A DNA stretch of 64,000 nt. Origin: Caballeronia turbans (GTDB taxonomy: Bacteria; Pseudomonadota; Gammaproteobacteria; Burkholderiales; Burkholderiaceae). Shown piece by piece: positions 44,783-54,327 of this stretch. Position numbers and translations under genes: made by a program. The DNA lies in contig FCOD02000001.1 in the NCBI GenBank assembly GCA_001544655.2, positions 186,001 to 250,000 of the forward strand, read 5' to 3'. Each line of letters opens with the position of its first letter. Position 1 is the first letter of the stretch. The notes under the pieces were generated by a model. The model did no database searches. It was not told the origin of the DNA and saw only the letters and a program-made list of their open reading frames with translations.

Positions 44783-45571
44783 TCAACCGGACGCACCGTC
44801 CAGATGCGCACGGTTTTCCGTCTGCACATTCGCCTCCCGCTTGCCCTTCACGCGCCGTGCAAACAGATTCAACCCTTCGACGAATCCGGCAAATCCCATC
44901 GCCGCGTAAATGTAGCCCTTCGGCACGTGCGTTCCGAAACCCTCGGCTATCAGCGTCATCGCGATCACGAGCAGGAACGAGAGCGCGAGCGTCACGACCG
45001 TCGGATTGCGTTCGATGAAGCGCGAGAGCGGTTGCGCGGCGAAGAGCATCGTCGCGACGGCGAAGATGACGGCGATGAACATGATCGGCAGGTGATCGGT
45101 CATCCCGACCGCCGTGATGATGCTGTCCACGGAAAACACGAGGTCGAGCAGCAGGATCTGGCCGATTGCCGACCACGCTGTCATGCTGCCGAGACTCGAC
45201 GCGACACCGGGCGTCTCGTCGTGATCCTTCCTGACGTGATGGTGCATCTCCTTGGTCGCTTTCCAGACGAGGAACAGGCCGCCCGCGAGCAGGATGAGGT
45301 CACGCCACGAAAACGCATGCTCGAACACGGAGAACACCGGCGCAGTCAGCTGCGCAATCCACGCGACCGTGCCGAGCAGCGCGAGCCGCATCACGAGCGC
45401 GAGCATGATGCCGATGCGCTGCGTGCGCGCTCGTTGCGCGACGGGCAGCTTGTTGCTGAGAATGGAAATGAAGACGAGATTGTCGATGCCGAGCACGACT
45501 TCCATCACGATCAGCGTGACGAGGGCGGCCCACACGGCGGGATCGGCGGCAAGCGAGAGAAGATATTCCAT
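44783..45571 (-). CDS. TerC-family membrane protein
   Basis: A 262-residue inner-membrane protein with about seven helices. The two TerC motifs with acidic residues in the membrane are seen: [17 protein letters not shown] and [15 protein letters not shown]. TerC proteins are linked to metal (Mn2+) or tellurite handling; some export manganese. I take the ATG at 45571 ([13 protein letters not shown]), where family likeness begins, although an ATG at 45610 is in frame. It is divergent from the nhaR-like gene. Confidence 0.9.
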   Translation of the reverse strand: MEYLLSLAADPAVWAALVTLIVMEVVLGIDNLVFISILSNKLPVAQRARTQRIGIMLALVMRLALLGTVAWIAQLTAPVFSVFEHAFSWRDLILLAGGLFLVWKATKEMHHHVRKDHDETPGVASSLGSMTAWSAIGQILLLDLVFSVDSIITAVGMTDHLPIMFIAVIFAVATMLFAAQPLSRFIERNPTVVTLALSFLLVIAMTLIAEGFGTHVPKGYIYAAMGFAGFVEGLNLFARRVKGKREANVQTENRAHLDGASG

Positions 45572-45658
45572 GAGTGCGGACAGGTTGGATTGAAGACGTA
45601 TCGCGCCCATGATCGACTCATCGCACGATCGAAAAAATCAGCGATAATCGAATCGATA

Positions 45659-45675
45659 CTTCGGCTTTTTCGAAG
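45659..45675. repeat. Palindromic 17-mer, copy 1 (before the nhaR-like gene)
   Basis: CTTCGGCTTTTTCGAAG, an inverted repeat with CTTCG/CGAAG arms. A second copy with one base change lies at 46596-46612, at the other end of the regulator gene. Confidence 0.75.
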
Positions 45676-45713
45676 TGTCGAATATCAACCGAAACGGCGA
45701 GGACGCGCGACTC

Positions 45714-46595
45714 ATGCTCAACTATCGACATTTGCATTACTTCTGGGTCGTCGTGAAGGAAGGCGGGTTTGCGCGCGCGGCGGAGCGGCTCGATATGGCG
45801 GTTCAGACCATCAGCGCTCAGGTGCGCGAACTGGAAAAATCGCTCGGGCATCAATTGCTCAAACCGGCCGGACGCGGCGTCACCATGACCGAGGCGGGAC
45901 AGGTTGCGTTCGCACGCGCCGAGGAGATCTTCCAACTCGGCCAGTCGATCCAGGACGAAGTGCGGGAGGCGGCGAGCGGCACGCTCGCACGTCTTGCCGT
46001 CGGGCTGTCGGACGGCATTTCGAAGCTCGCCGCACATGCGCTGCTTGCGCCGGTACTCGACAATCCCGCGCTGCGCCTGCTCTGTCACGAAGGCGAAACG
46101 GACGAACTGCTCGCCGAACTCGCGCTGCATCGGCTCGATCTGGTGCTCGCGAGCCATCCGGCGCCGCACAATCACAATTTGCGCCTCACGAGCGAGCGGC
46201 TCATCGCTTCGCCTGTAGATTGGTACGGGCCGGCTTCCATCGTGCGCAAGAGCGCGATCGATCACTTCCCGGAGAGCCTCGCCTCGCTGCCCATTCTTCT
46301 GCCGACCGGGCATTCGTCGCTGCGCGCGCGGCTCGATCGCTGGCTGGAGACGCAAGGCATCGTGCCGCGTATCGTCGGCGAATTCGAGGATAGCGCGCTG
46401 ATGGCCGTGTTCGGCGCACGCGGTCTGGGCGTGTTTCCACTCGCGGAATTCGGCGCGGGCGATGCGCCGCTGCTGCGCGGCCTGCGCTGGCTCGGCCGCT
46501 CGCCGGACGTGAAAGAGGAAGTGCATGCGATCGTATCGCGGCGCGGGCGGCATCATCCGTTGACGCAGCAGGTTCTTTCACACGCCGGGGCGTGA
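45714..46595 (+). CDS. nhaR: LysR-family regulator, NhaR-like
   Basis: A 293-residue LysR protein. The HTH (NYRHLHYFWVVVKEGGFARAAERLDMAVQTISAQVRELEKSLG) is nearly the NhaR consensus. In E. coli NhaR activates the Na+/H+ antiporter gene in response to sodium; here the divergent gene is terC, and a CPA1 antiporter lies about 3 kb away. I use the ATG at 45714; upstream codons in frame lie in the promoter. Both ends of the gene carry the same palindrome. Confidence 0.88.
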   Translation: MLNYRHLHYFWVVVKEGGFARAAERLDMAVQTISAQVRELEKSLGHQLLKPAGRGVTMTEAGQVAFARAEEIFQLGQSIQDEVREAASGTLARLAVGLSDGISKLAAHALLAPVLDNPALRLLCHEGETDELLAELALHRLDLVLASHPAPHNHNLRLTSERLIASPVDWYGPASIVRKSAIDHFPESLASLPILLPTGHSSLRARLDRWLETQGIVPRIVGEFEDSALMAVFGARGLGVFPLAEFGAGDAPLLRGLRWLGRSPDVKEEVHAIVSRRGRHHPLTQQVLSHAGA

Positions 46596-46612
46596 CTTCG
46601 GTTTTTTCGAAG
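46596..46612. repeat. Palindromic 17-mer, copy 2 (after the nhaR-like gene)
   Basis: CTTCGGTTTTTTCGAAG, one base different from copy 1, beginning directly after the nhaR stop codon. Confidence 0.75.
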
Positions 46613-46689
46613 CTTGCGTCCCGTTGGTTCTGCTTTTTCGTGACACGGCGACGCCTTACGCTGATCTCACGTTCAACAAGGAGGCGTCA

Positions 46690-47100
46690 ATGAAAGTCCT
46701 GTTCAAGTCCCGCGATCCCGAAGCCATTGCGATGCACGTGCTCGCGAAGGCCCGCAGCGAATTCGTCTTTCGGCGCCTCGCGTGGCTGATTTCAAAGGCG
46801 ACCGTCAGCTTGTCCGACATCAACGGGCCGCGCGGCGGCGTCGACAAGCGCTGTCAGGTGGAAGTGCAACTGAATCGGGAAAACAAGGTCGTGGCGACCT
46901 CGATCGCGCGCGACTGGCGCGGAGCGATCGATCTCGCACTCGCTCGCGCCGTGCGCACGCTGGTGCGCAGGCGTGAGAACATCAAGCCGACGCGCCGGGT
47001 CCCCGCGCGCGGCTTCGCGTGGAATCTCGCGCAGGAGCCTGTGCTACAGGAGGCGGTCGATCCGCGCGAGCGTCTCCTGAGGAAAATGGCCGGCGCATAA
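46690..47100 (+). CDS. HPF/RaiA-like ribosome-associated protein
   Basis: A 136-residue basic protein with a beta-alpha-beta-beta-beta-alpha pattern: ISKATVSLSDINGPRGGVDKRCQVEVQLN followed by DLALARAVRTLVRRREN resembles the N-terminal domain of ribosome hibernation factors. It lacks the long HPF tail. AAGGAGG precedes the ATG at 46690. Binding to the ribosome in slow growth is the likely role, but that rests on similarity. Confidence 0.78.
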   Translation: MKVLFKSRDPEAIAMHVLAKARSEFVFRRLAWLISKATVSLSDINGPRGGVDKRCQVEVQLNRENKVVATSIARDWRGAIDLALARAVRTLVRRRENIKPTRRVPARGFAWNLAQEPVLQEAVDPRERLLRKMAGA

Positions 47101-47110
47101 GCCTCGAATA

Positions 47111-48520
47111 TCAGGCTGGCGTGTGGATCGCGAGCAGCGTGCGCGGAATCGCGGCAGGCGCCGCGCGCGTCGATTCCCGTTCGATGACTTCGAAGCCGCC
47201 GTCCGGCACGGCGTTCATCGACATATACAAGGTCCGCATTTCGGCACTCAGGCCGTGGAAATGGCACAGGAACGTGGTCCGGTCGGCGTAGTACCACGGT
47301 GTGTTGAGATCCCTGAAGCTGACGAGTTCCGGCGAGTCCATTTCGGGACACAGGCCGTGCGCGATCAGTTGCTCCATGAATATGTACTGGTCGCCGTGAC
47401 TCGAGAACGTGTACTTGACGTCTTCGATCTCATGCACCTTCGCGAGCACGGCATCGAGCGCGCGGGCGTTTTCTTCCGTGTTGCGAAAGCCCATCACGCC
47501 CGAGTTGAATCGCCAGCCGCAGATGTCCGCTGTCAACACGCGCTCGCGCCCTTCAGTGAACTTCTCGAGCTTCACGGTCTGATTCATCGCGATGATATCC
47601 GCGTCCATCCAGAAGACCCATTCGTGCTGCGGCAGATACTTCTTCAGCAGGAACGGCTTGGCCCAGTTGCCGCAGGCGTCACGCCCGAAATCCGGCGGCA
47701 CGTCGCGATGCACGTACAGCGTATAGCCATGCTGCTCGCAATACGCGCGCATGCTCGCTTCGCCGAAGCGCGCATAGCTCGCGATGTTCGGCGTATAGAG
47801 CATCACGACCGCAATGGGGCGCCCCGGCTGATACACGGAAAGCGACTCATGCATATCGCTCGACAGCGGCGCCGCGCTTTCGAAAACCCGCAACTCGCCC
47901 GACGCGTGGCACGCATTCACATGCCGTGCAAACATGGCGCGCCAGAGCGGGCCGTACTTGCTGTAAAGACGCGGCGTGTAGACGAGCGAGACGGCGGTGA
48001 TTTCCCTGCCGCACAGGTCCGGGTGCTGGCCCGACCACATCGACGCGACAGGAACCACGCCGTTCAGATCCTCCCAGTCGGGCACGGTCGGCAGGTTTTC
48101 GAGCAAGACTTCCTCGGTGACGAATTTGCCGTATTCGAAGTATCCGCGGCATTGCGCGGCGAGTCCGCGCGCGACGCGGCGGTTCTCTTCCGTGTTTCTC
48201 AGCACGAACATTTCGGTGTTCACGCCGAAATGTCCTCGGGTCAACAGGACGTCGCGGCCGGCCATGATCTGGTCGAAGTCGTGAAAGCGAAGGAACAGCG
48301 CGTTTTCCGTGGCAAAGATGACCAGTTCCCCCTCCTCAGCCTCCCGCAACATGTCGCTCACCAACTGGTACTTGTAGAGCGTGCGCAGCTCGATCGAATC
48401 GACGCAACTCGACATCGCCTCGAAGCGATGTTTCACGTTCATGCGGCGGCAATATTCATCGTGGTTGTCGCGCGATGCAGCGGCGTTGCGATCGGAGAAA
48501 CAACTGACCAGGGTCACCAT
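47111..48520 (-). CDS. GT34-like glycosyltransferase with two internal copies
   Basis: A 469-residue soluble protein in two similar halves. The C-terminal half (about 235-400) is a GMA12/MNN10-like (GT34) transferase with the D-x-D motif at 306-308 (FWMDADIIAMN) followed by SGVMGFRNTEEN. The N-terminal half (1-130) repeats the layout, including the motif GVNTEMFVLRNTEEN, but where DAD should be it has FATENALF, so it cannot bind metal in the usual way. The start at 48520 is chosen from domain content; I see no ribosome-binding site. Confidence 0.8.
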   Translation of the reverse strand: MVTLVSCFSDRNAAASRDNHDEYCRRMNVKHRFEAMSSCVDSIELRTLYKYQLVSDMLREAEEGELVIFATENALFLRFHDFDQIMAGRDVLLTRGHFGVNTEMFVLRNTEENRRVARGLAAQCRGYFEYGKFVTEEVLLENLPTVPDWEDLNGVVPVASMWSGQHPDLCGREITAVSLVYTPRLYSKYGPLWRAMFARHVNACHASGELRVFESAAPLSSDMHESLSVYQPGRPIAVVMLYTPNIASYARFGEASMRAYCEQHGYTLYVHRDVPPDFGRDACGNWAKPFLLKKYLPQHEWVFWMDADIIAMNQTVKLEKFTEGRERVLTADICGWRFNSGVMGFRNTEENARALDAVLAKVHEIEDVKYTFSSHGDQYIFMEQLIAHGLCPEMDSPELVSFRDLNTPWYYADRTTFLCHFHGLSAEMRTLYMSMNAVPDGGFEVIERESTRAAPAAIPRTLLAIHTPA

Positions 48521-48746
48521 GGGGTTTGACAATCGAAGGTGGAAATCGGGGTAAAGGCATGCGGGCCGTCTGCCAGCATGAAGTGTGCGAGGATATCCGG
48601 CCTGGTTCGCGTGCTTGTAAATTATTGAGTCAACCGCGAGGATCGACGTTAAGAACTGGTCGATTTCAGGAGTTTTTGAGGCAATTCCGAGGCGCCGCGT
48701 GGCGCGCAATCGGACGGTCGAACCGGCTGGCGCGTGATAACGATTT

Positions 48747-49157
48747 CTAAAAAGAGGCACACGCCATATGTCGCAGGCGCAGCGTCGATTCCTGCTCGAA
48801 GCGTGCGCGATAGAGCTCGCGAATTTCGCCGATGGCCTCATTGCTCGCTTTGTCGTCCGGATGGGCGAGGCTCAACACCCAGGTCGATTCGTGCACCATC
48901 GAGCCATCCGCCGCGCGCCATTGACCGCTCGCGCGCCATGTCGTGAAGCCTTGCGGGAAGCGCGGCGTGACGTCGGTGCGCAGGAAGTCGTCGAATTGTT
49001 CGGGCGTGACGAGGTCCGTCGGCTTTGCGGTTCCGAAATAGATGAGCTCATTTGCGACGTGCAACTCGCCCGTCGCGCACGTTTCTTTCATCGGCGTCGC
49101 GCAGGCCGGAAGCATCGTCGTGAGTATCAACAGCGAAAGAGTTCGACGCCTGAACAT
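48747..49157 (-). CDS. DUF3574-like lipoprotein
   Basis: A 136-residue protein with a lipobox (LTTMLPAC, cysteine 19) after a hydrophobic leader. The mature part, ELIYFGTAKPTDLVTPEQFDDFLRTDVTPRFPQGFTTW, resembles the DUF3574 pattern. Anchored to a membrane, probably the outer one. Function unknown. Confidence 0.82.
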   Translation of the reverse strand: MFRRRTLSLLILTTMLPACATPMKETCATGELHVANELIYFGTAKPTDLVTPEQFDDFLRTDVTPRFPQGFTTWRASGQWRAADGSMVHESTWVLSLAHPDDKASNEAIGEIRELYRARFEQESTLRLRHMACASF

Positions 49158-49251
49158 GACGGCATGGAATGAACGAAGTGCTCCGTGTCAAAAGCGGCGC
49201 GCGCGGTCCCAGCCAAGCCGCACGCGGGCGACGCCCGCGCTCAACGCTTTT

Positions 49252-49491
49252 TCAACCCGGCACCGCGACGCGCGGCTCCCGCGCCGTCGGACGGCCGTCG
49301 AGCTCCGCCTTGCCGCACTCGATGGCGAAATTTGCGGCGGCCTGCGCCGTCGGAAACGCGCGAAGCGGCCCGATCGCGCGCCGCACGCCGCCGGGCCGCT
49401 CTATCAGCAGCGTCGCCAGGAATTCGCCGGACACGTGCCGGATGATGACCGAAAGCTCACAGCCTCGATATTCGATTGGAGTGGAGTCCAC
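49252..49491 (-). CDS. Hypothetical protein, 79 residues
   Basis: A short soluble protein (MDSTPIEYRGCELSVIIRHV...) with an evenly spread charge pattern. The GTG at 49491 follows GAGGTCAGC. It resembles small proteins seen across Burkholderia but I cannot name the family. Sandwiched between the lipoprotein gene and the beta-barrel gene. Confidence 0.55.
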   Translation of the reverse strand: MDSTPIEYRGCELSVIIRHVSGEFLATLLIERPGGVRRAIGPLRAFPTAQAAANFAIECGKAELDGRPTAREPRVAVPG

Positions 49492-49759
49492 CGCTGACCT
49501 CGCTTGCTGAATTCATTGCCGGGATGGAATCAATCTACGCAAGCTGAACGAAAGACGTAACCCCGCGTGTGAGTGGCTGCGAACGTAGGCCGAGCGAATG
49601 TCGGTCGGGGGCGACGGCGCCGCAGACGCGCAAACGTTTTCCGTCACGCTCGACTGGATAAGAACGACTCCGATTTCTGCACGAACTCTCTTAAATCGGT
49701 ATCCTGCTCGAACAGGCCTATACGAAAGATGCCGGACCCTCCCGAATCCGACCTCGCCG

Positions 49760-50767
49760 ATGACAACCGCCAGCAATGAACGCAGTTGCAAGACCGCCGC
49801 CGCCTGGCTGATCGCGTGCGCGGCACTCGCCATCGCGACCAGCACGGCTCACGCTCAGGAGTTCTCCTTGCTCGCCGGCCCGCTCAGGAGCAACGGCCAC
49901 AACACCTATTCCTGGGAAGCCAGCTATCGTGAAGGGCTCGGGCGCTATGCGGCCTGGAGTTTTTCCTGGCTGAACGAAGGCCATATTCCCGACCATCATC
50001 GTGACGGGCAAGCCTTCCAGATCTGGGGGCGCGTGCCGCTCTGGAATGACCGGCTGGAATTGTCGGCGGGTGCGGGGCCGTATCGCTATTTCGATACGAG
50101 CCAGGCGCAGGCCGGCGGAGACTATTCGAACACGCACGGCTGGGGCGGCATGTTCACGCTGCGCGCAGCGTATTACTTCGATAACCGCTGGATCGCGGAG
50201 ATGAAGCTGAACCGTGTGCAGGCGTTCGGCGGCCCCGACACGACCGCGCTGCTCTTCGGCATCGGCTATCAGCTCGACGCGCCCGAAGGACGCGGTTCGC
50301 GCGCGCGTCCCGTGCCGCGCACGACGAACGTCACCAGCAACGAAGTCACCGTGATGCTCGGCACGACGATCCTGAACAGCCCCGACTCGGAAACGAATCT
50401 GGCTGAAAGCATCGAGTACCGGCGTGGACTGTGGCATTACGTCGATTTCACCGCGTCGTATCTGCACGAAGGCGGACACTCGCAGTCGCGCCGCGATGGC
50501 GTCGCGGCCCAGCTATGGGCGACCCGCGCATTCTTCGACGACAGGCTCACGCTCGGCGTCGGCGCGGGACCGTATCTGTCGATCACCCAAAACGACGACC
50601 TGCCGCAAAACCGCACCGGCGATGGCCGCTTCTCGGGCCTCGTGTCGGTATCGGCGAGCTACCGGTTCACGGATCGCTGGCTCGCGCGCGTCACGTGGAA
50701 CCGGATGGTCACGCGTTATGACCGCGATGCGGACATCATCGAGGCGGGTTTCGGCGTGCGCTTCTAA
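49760..50767 (+). CDS. Outer-membrane beta-barrel protein with two internal copies
   Basis: A 335-residue secreted protein (signal peptide ends at AHAQ) built of two similar beta-rich units. Unit 1 has SWEASYREGL, LNEGHIPDHHRDG and LELSAGAGPY; unit 2 has SIEYRRGLWHY, LHEGGHSQSRRDG and LTLGVGAGPY. It ends in phenylalanine (GFGVRF), as outer-membrane barrels do. The EGH-plus-RDG motif recalls lipid-modifying PagL-type barrels, but that is uncertain. The ATG at 49760 is used because the signal peptide begins there. Confidence 0.75.
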   Translation: MTTASNERSCKTAAAWLIACAALAIATSTAHAQEFSLLAGPLRSNGHNTYSWEASYREGLGRYAAWSFSWLNEGHIPDHHRDGQAFQIWGRVPLWNDRLELSAGAGPYRYFDTSQAQAGGDYSNTHGWGGMFTLRAAYYFDNRWIAEMKLNRVQAFGGPDTTALLFGIGYQLDAPEGRGSRARPVPRTTNVTSNEVTVMLGTTILNSPDSETNLAESIEYRRGLWHYVDFTASYLHEGGHSQSRRDGVAAQLWATRAFFDDRLTLGVGAGPYLSITQNDDLPQNRTGDGRFSGLVSVSASYRFTDRWLARVTWNRMVTRYDRDADIIEAGFGVRF

Positions 50768-50768
50768 C

Positions 50769-53165
50769 CTAGAACAGCTCTTTCTGGCCGGACATCAGCG
50801 CGATGAAGTCGTCGCGCAAGAACGGCAGGATGCCGTCCGCGACCGGCTGAAGCTGCTTGCTCACATAGTGCTCGTAATCGATCGGCGCGTGGCGCGCCTC
50901 GACCGGCTCGGGACCGGCCGTCGTCATCACATAACTGATCCAGCCGCCGTTCTGATATTGCAGCGGACGGCCGGCCCGCGCGTTGTGTTCATCGGCGATG
51001 CGCGCGGCGCGCACGTGCGGCGGCACGTTGCGCTGATAGTCGCCGAGCGTGCGGCGCAGTCGCTTGCGATACACGAGCAGTTCGTCCAGCTCGCCGCGCC
51101 GCGTGCGCCCGACGTAATCGCGCACATACGCTTCATACGCCTCGCCCTTGAAGACGCGCATGTAGAGCTCGCGCTGAAAGCGCTGTGCGAGCGGCGTCCA
51201 GTCGGTGCGCACGGTTTCGAGGCCTTTGTAGATGATTTCCTCGCTGCCGTCCGCGCGCATCGTCAGTCCCGCGTAGCGCTTCTTGCTGCCCTCTTCCGTG
51301 CCGCGGATCGTCGGCATCAGGAAGCGCCTGAAATGCGTTTCGAATTGCAGTTCGAGTGCGCTGTCGAGTCCGAAGGCGTCGTTCAGATGCTCGCGCCAGT
51401 ATTCGTTCACATGCGCGACGAGCGCCCGGCCGATGCGCGCCGCGTCGTCCTCATCGCGCGCGCGCCGCAGCCACACGAAGGTCGAATCCGTATCGCCGTA
51501 GATCACGCTGTATCCGCGCGCCTCGATCAGCTCGCGCGTGCGATGCATGATTTCGTGACCGCGCATCGTGATCGACGACGCGAGGCGCGGATCGAAGAAG
51601 CGGCAGCCGCTCGATCCGAGCACGCCGTAGAACGAGTTCATGATGATCTTGAGCGCCTGCGACAGCGGCTTGTTGCGCTGCCGTTTCGCCGCTTCCCGCC
51701 CTTCCCACACTTGCGCGACGATCGCGGGCAGGCAATGCGTGTCGCGGGAAAAGCGCGCGCCGCGAAAACCCGGCACCGTGTCGGCGTCGTCCGGCATGGC
51801 CGTGCCTTGCGCGAGCCCGGCCGGATCGATCAGAAACGTGCGGATGATCGACGGATACAGGCTCTTGTAGTCGAGCACCAGCACGGAATCGTAAAGGCCG
51901 GGGCGCGAATCCATCACGAAGCCGCCGGGGCTCGCTTCCTCCGGCACATCGCCGAGATTCGGCGCGACATAGCCGAGCCGGTGCATCCGCGGCATATACA
52001 GATGCGTGAACGCCGCAACGGAGCCGCCGCTGCGGTCGGCCTGCAGGCCCGTGACGGTCGCGCGCTCCAGCAGAAACGGCAGCAGCTCGGTCGTCTCGAA
52101 AACTTTCGTGACGAGTTCGCAGTCGCTCAGGTTGTAATGGGCGAGCGCGGGCTTGTCTTCCTTGAAGCGTCGCTCGATCTCGTCCATGCGCGCGTACGGA
52201 CTGTCGATCGCCTTGCCTTCGCCCAGCAGCGACTGCGCGACGTATTCCAGGCTGAACGACGGAAAATTCCACGTCGCCGAGCGCAACGCCTCGATGCCGT
52301 CGATCACGAGCCGTCCTGCGATCGACACGAAGAAGTGATTGCGCTTCATGCCATGCTCGCGCCATTCGACCGGGCTGCCATCGCGGCCGAGCGTGAGGGG
52401 CACGCCGTAGTCGTCGGCGTGTCGCTGGAGAATGCGCAGGTCGAACTGCACCACATTCCAGCCGATGATCGCGTCCGGATCATGATCCGCGATCCACGCG
52501 TTGAAACGGCGCAGCATCTCGGCGCGGCTTTCGCAATAATCGAGCACGAAATCGGTTGGCCCGTACACGCCGTTCGGCGGACCGAGCATGTAGACCTGAC
52601 GCGCGCCGCAGCCTTCGAGCGCGATCGAATAGAGATCGCCTTTCGCGCTCGTTTCGATATCGAGCGACACGACTTTGAGCGACGGCCGGTAATCCGGCGC
52701 GGGCTTCAGTTCGCTGGAAATGTAGCCGTCGCCTTCGACCTCTTCGGCGCCTTCGAACGACACCGGCGCCGTGATGAACCGCTCCATCAGGTAGCGTTCA
52801 TGAGGGCGGATATCGGCTTCGAATACATTGACGCCGGCGCTTCTGAGGTTCTTCTCGAGCGCAAGCAACTGACGATAGTGCGGGCAGTAGAGGCCGAGTA
52901 CCGGCTTCTGGCGAAAATCCCTGAGCGGCAATTCACGCAGATAGGCGTCCCGCACGCCGGCGACGATCGGCTCGGCCTTCGCACGATCCTCCGCGCGAAT
53001 GAACGCGACGCTCGTCTGTAACGCGATGCGGATTTTTCTCGGGCCGTCATCGGTGGCGAGCCAGAAATCGACTTCCGTCCCGGCCGCGGTGTCGCGCCAG
53101 TGCCGAGTCAGCAGAAAACCCTGTTGTGCGGAAGCCAAGCCGATATCTTCGAGAACGCGTGCCAT
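50769..53165 (-). CDS. polB: DNA polymerase II (family B)
   Basis: A 798-residue family B polymerase similar in size to E. coli PolB (783). The 3'-5' exonuclease motif D169-x-E171 is in SLDIETS, polymerase motif A in [14 protein letters not shown] and motif C in [10 protein letters not shown]. It acts in lesion bypass and restart of stalled forks and is often SOS-controlled, but I see no clear LexA box in the short upstream region. The stretch just upstream holds the flhDC terminator. Confidence 0.96.
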   Translation of the reverse strand: MARVLEDIGLASAQQGFLLTRHWRDTAAGTEVDFWLATDDGPRKIRIALQTSVAFIRAEDRAKAEPIVAGVRDAYLRELPLRDFRQKPVLGLYCPHYRQLLALEKNLRSAGVNVFEADIRPHERYLMERFITAPVSFEGAEEVEGDGYISSELKPAPDYRPSLKVVSLDIETSAKGDLYSIALEGCGARQVYMLGPPNGVYGPTDFVLDYCESRAEMLRRFNAWIADHDPDAIIGWNVVQFDLRILQRHADDYGVPLTLGRDGSPVEWREHGMKRNHFFVSIAGRLVIDGIEALRSATWNFPSFSLEYVAQSLLGEGKAIDSPYARMDEIERRFKEDKPALAHYNLSDCELVTKVFETTELLPFLLERATVTGLQADRSGGSVAAFTHLYMPRMHRLGYVAPNLGDVPEEASPGGFVMDSRPGLYDSVLVLDYKSLYPSIIRTFLIDPAGLAQGTAMPDDADTVPGFRGARFSRDTHCLPAIVAQVWEGREAAKRQRNKPLSQALKIIMNSFYGVLGSSGCRFFDPRLASSITMRGHEIMHRTRELIEARGYSVIYGDTDSTFVWLRRARDEDDAARIGRALVAHVNEYWREHLNDAFGLDSALELQFETHFRRFLMPTIRGTEEGSKKRYAGLTMRADGSEEIIYKGLETVRTDWTPLAQRFQRELYMRVFKGEAYEAYVRDYVGRTRRGELDELLVYRKRLRRTLGDYQRNVPPHVRAARIADEHNARAGRPLQYQNGGWISYVMTTAGPEPVEARHAPIDYEHYVSKQLQPVADGILPFLRDDFIALMSGQKELF

Positions 53166-53189
53166 CGAAGCATTTTACTTGGCGGCCAA

Positions 53190-53222
53190 ACAAAAGAGCC
53201 CGGCGCACCAATGGCTCCGGGC
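53190..53222 (-). terminator. Terminator after flhC, just before polB
   Basis: On the minus strand GCCCGG pairs with CCGGGC and is followed by TCTTTTG. It ends 25 bases before the polB ATG, so it also lies in the polB leader. Confidence 0.75.
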
Positions 53223-53328
53223 CCACGAATTCGGGAAAGCGAAAGAGAAGTAAAACACGGTAGCGGCAAGCCGGTCATCCACCATCCTCGCGGATAGTCC
53301 CCGGAGGATGGCCAGCGGCCGCTACCGC

Positions 53329-53991
53329 CTAAGCAGCCTGTGCGACCAGGCTTGCCCGTTGCGGCTGCAACGCCGCCACGTTACCGAGTGCCGTGTGCTC
53401 CGCATGCTCCGGCACTTCGTTCTTCGACATCACTACCTCCAGCGCGGCTTCTTGACTGGCCTGTTTCGCGGCCGCCGCTTTCTTGGTCTTCCCCGCGCGT
53501 GACGGCGGCTGGCAGGCCCCGCACACCACGTTGTTCTGCAAATCATGTTTGTGTGCGACGAACTTCCCGGTGCAGCGGCAGCAGGGTGTCATCTGCAGCA
53601 TGCCGGCGTCGAAAAAGCGCACAAGAGTCCAGGCCCGCGTAAGGTCGAGTACCGCCTCGGCGCCGCTATGGGTGCAGTGCTCGAGGTACAGCCGATACCC
53701 TTTGGTCAACGCATCGAGATGCGAACAGCCAGCTTCGTTCTTCAGGAACGTATAGGTGTTATAGAAAAGCGATGCGTGGATATTGGCGAGCCACGTCATG
53801 TACCAGTCGGCCGAGAACGGCAGCATGCCCTTCGGCGGCGATACCCCCTTCACTTCGCGATAGAGGCGAATCATGCGATCGCGCGAGAGCGTGAGTTCGC
53901 TCTCCAGCACTTGCATGCGCGCGCCGAGCTCGATCAGCGCAATTGCGCGGAACACTTCCTGGGCGTCTTCGGTGAGGCTCTTCTTCAGCAT
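53329..53991 (-). CDS. flhC: Flagellar master regulator subunit FlhC
   Basis: FlhC forms the FlhD4C2 complex that activates class II flagellar genes. Its zinc cysteines are C137, C140, C157 and C160 (TPCCRC and CGAC), at the same places as in E. coli. Length 220; the C-terminal 60 residues (after about 165) are an alanine-, lysine- and glutamine-rich extension. The gene starts 18 bases after flhD. Confidence 0.96.
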   Translation of the reverse strand: MLKKSLTEDAQEVFRAIALIELGARMQVLESELTLSRDRMIRLYREVKGVSPPKGMLPFSADWYMTWLANIHASLFYNTYTFLKNEAGCSHLDALTKGYRLYLEHCTHSGAEAVLDLTRAWTLVRFFDAGMLQMTPCCRCTGKFVAHKHDLQNNVVCGACQPPSRAGKTKKAAAAKQASQEAALEVVMSKNEVPEHAEHTALGNVAALQPQRASLVAQAA

Positions 53992-54009
53992 GGCTCGCTC
54001 CGTCGTCCC

Positions 54010-54327
54010 TTAAGCGAACTGTTCGGCCGGCTGGCCAGCCAGCAGGATCGCCGCGTGCGTCGGCGCGATGTCCGCGTTCTTCGCGGGTTGCGTCAAGGCC
54101 GACAGCATCGTGTGATCGTTGAAGCGGAAAGCGCAAAGCAGGTTATCCGACGACGCGAGCTTGACGACCTGCGCGAGCGTGAGGCCTGCGAGCAGATCGG
54201 CGAGTTCCGCCGACAGACCGAGCCGGAACATGCCGATGGCCCGGTCCTCGCGCAAGAGACGCTGCGCGAGCATGATGTAAGACAAGTTGATTTCCCGGAT
54301 TGATTCCAGCGTTTCGCGACCGTTCAT
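54010..54327 (-). CDS. flhD: Flagellar master regulator subunit FlhD
   Basis: A 105-residue helical DNA-binding protein, partner of FlhC. It contains the family pattern SLSYIMLAQRLLREDRAIGMFRLG (here INLSYIMLAQRLLRED). Same operon as flhC. No other flagellar genes are in the window. Confidence 0.95.
   Translation of the reverse strand: MNGRETLESIREINLSYIMLAQRLLREDRAIGMFRLGLSAELADLLAGLTLAQVVKLASSDNLLCAFRFNDHTMLSALTQPAKNADIAPTHAAILLAGQPAEQFA

Noticed and set aside
44566-44829. Short minus-strand frame overlapping the end of terC
   Set aside because: It covers the tandem 12-mers and DnaA box, has no ribosome-binding site and looks non-coding.
50424-53021. An 865-codon open frame antisense to polB
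   Set aside because: Arg/Ala/Asp/His-rich composition without any family pattern; the complementary strand encodes a clear DNA polymerase II.
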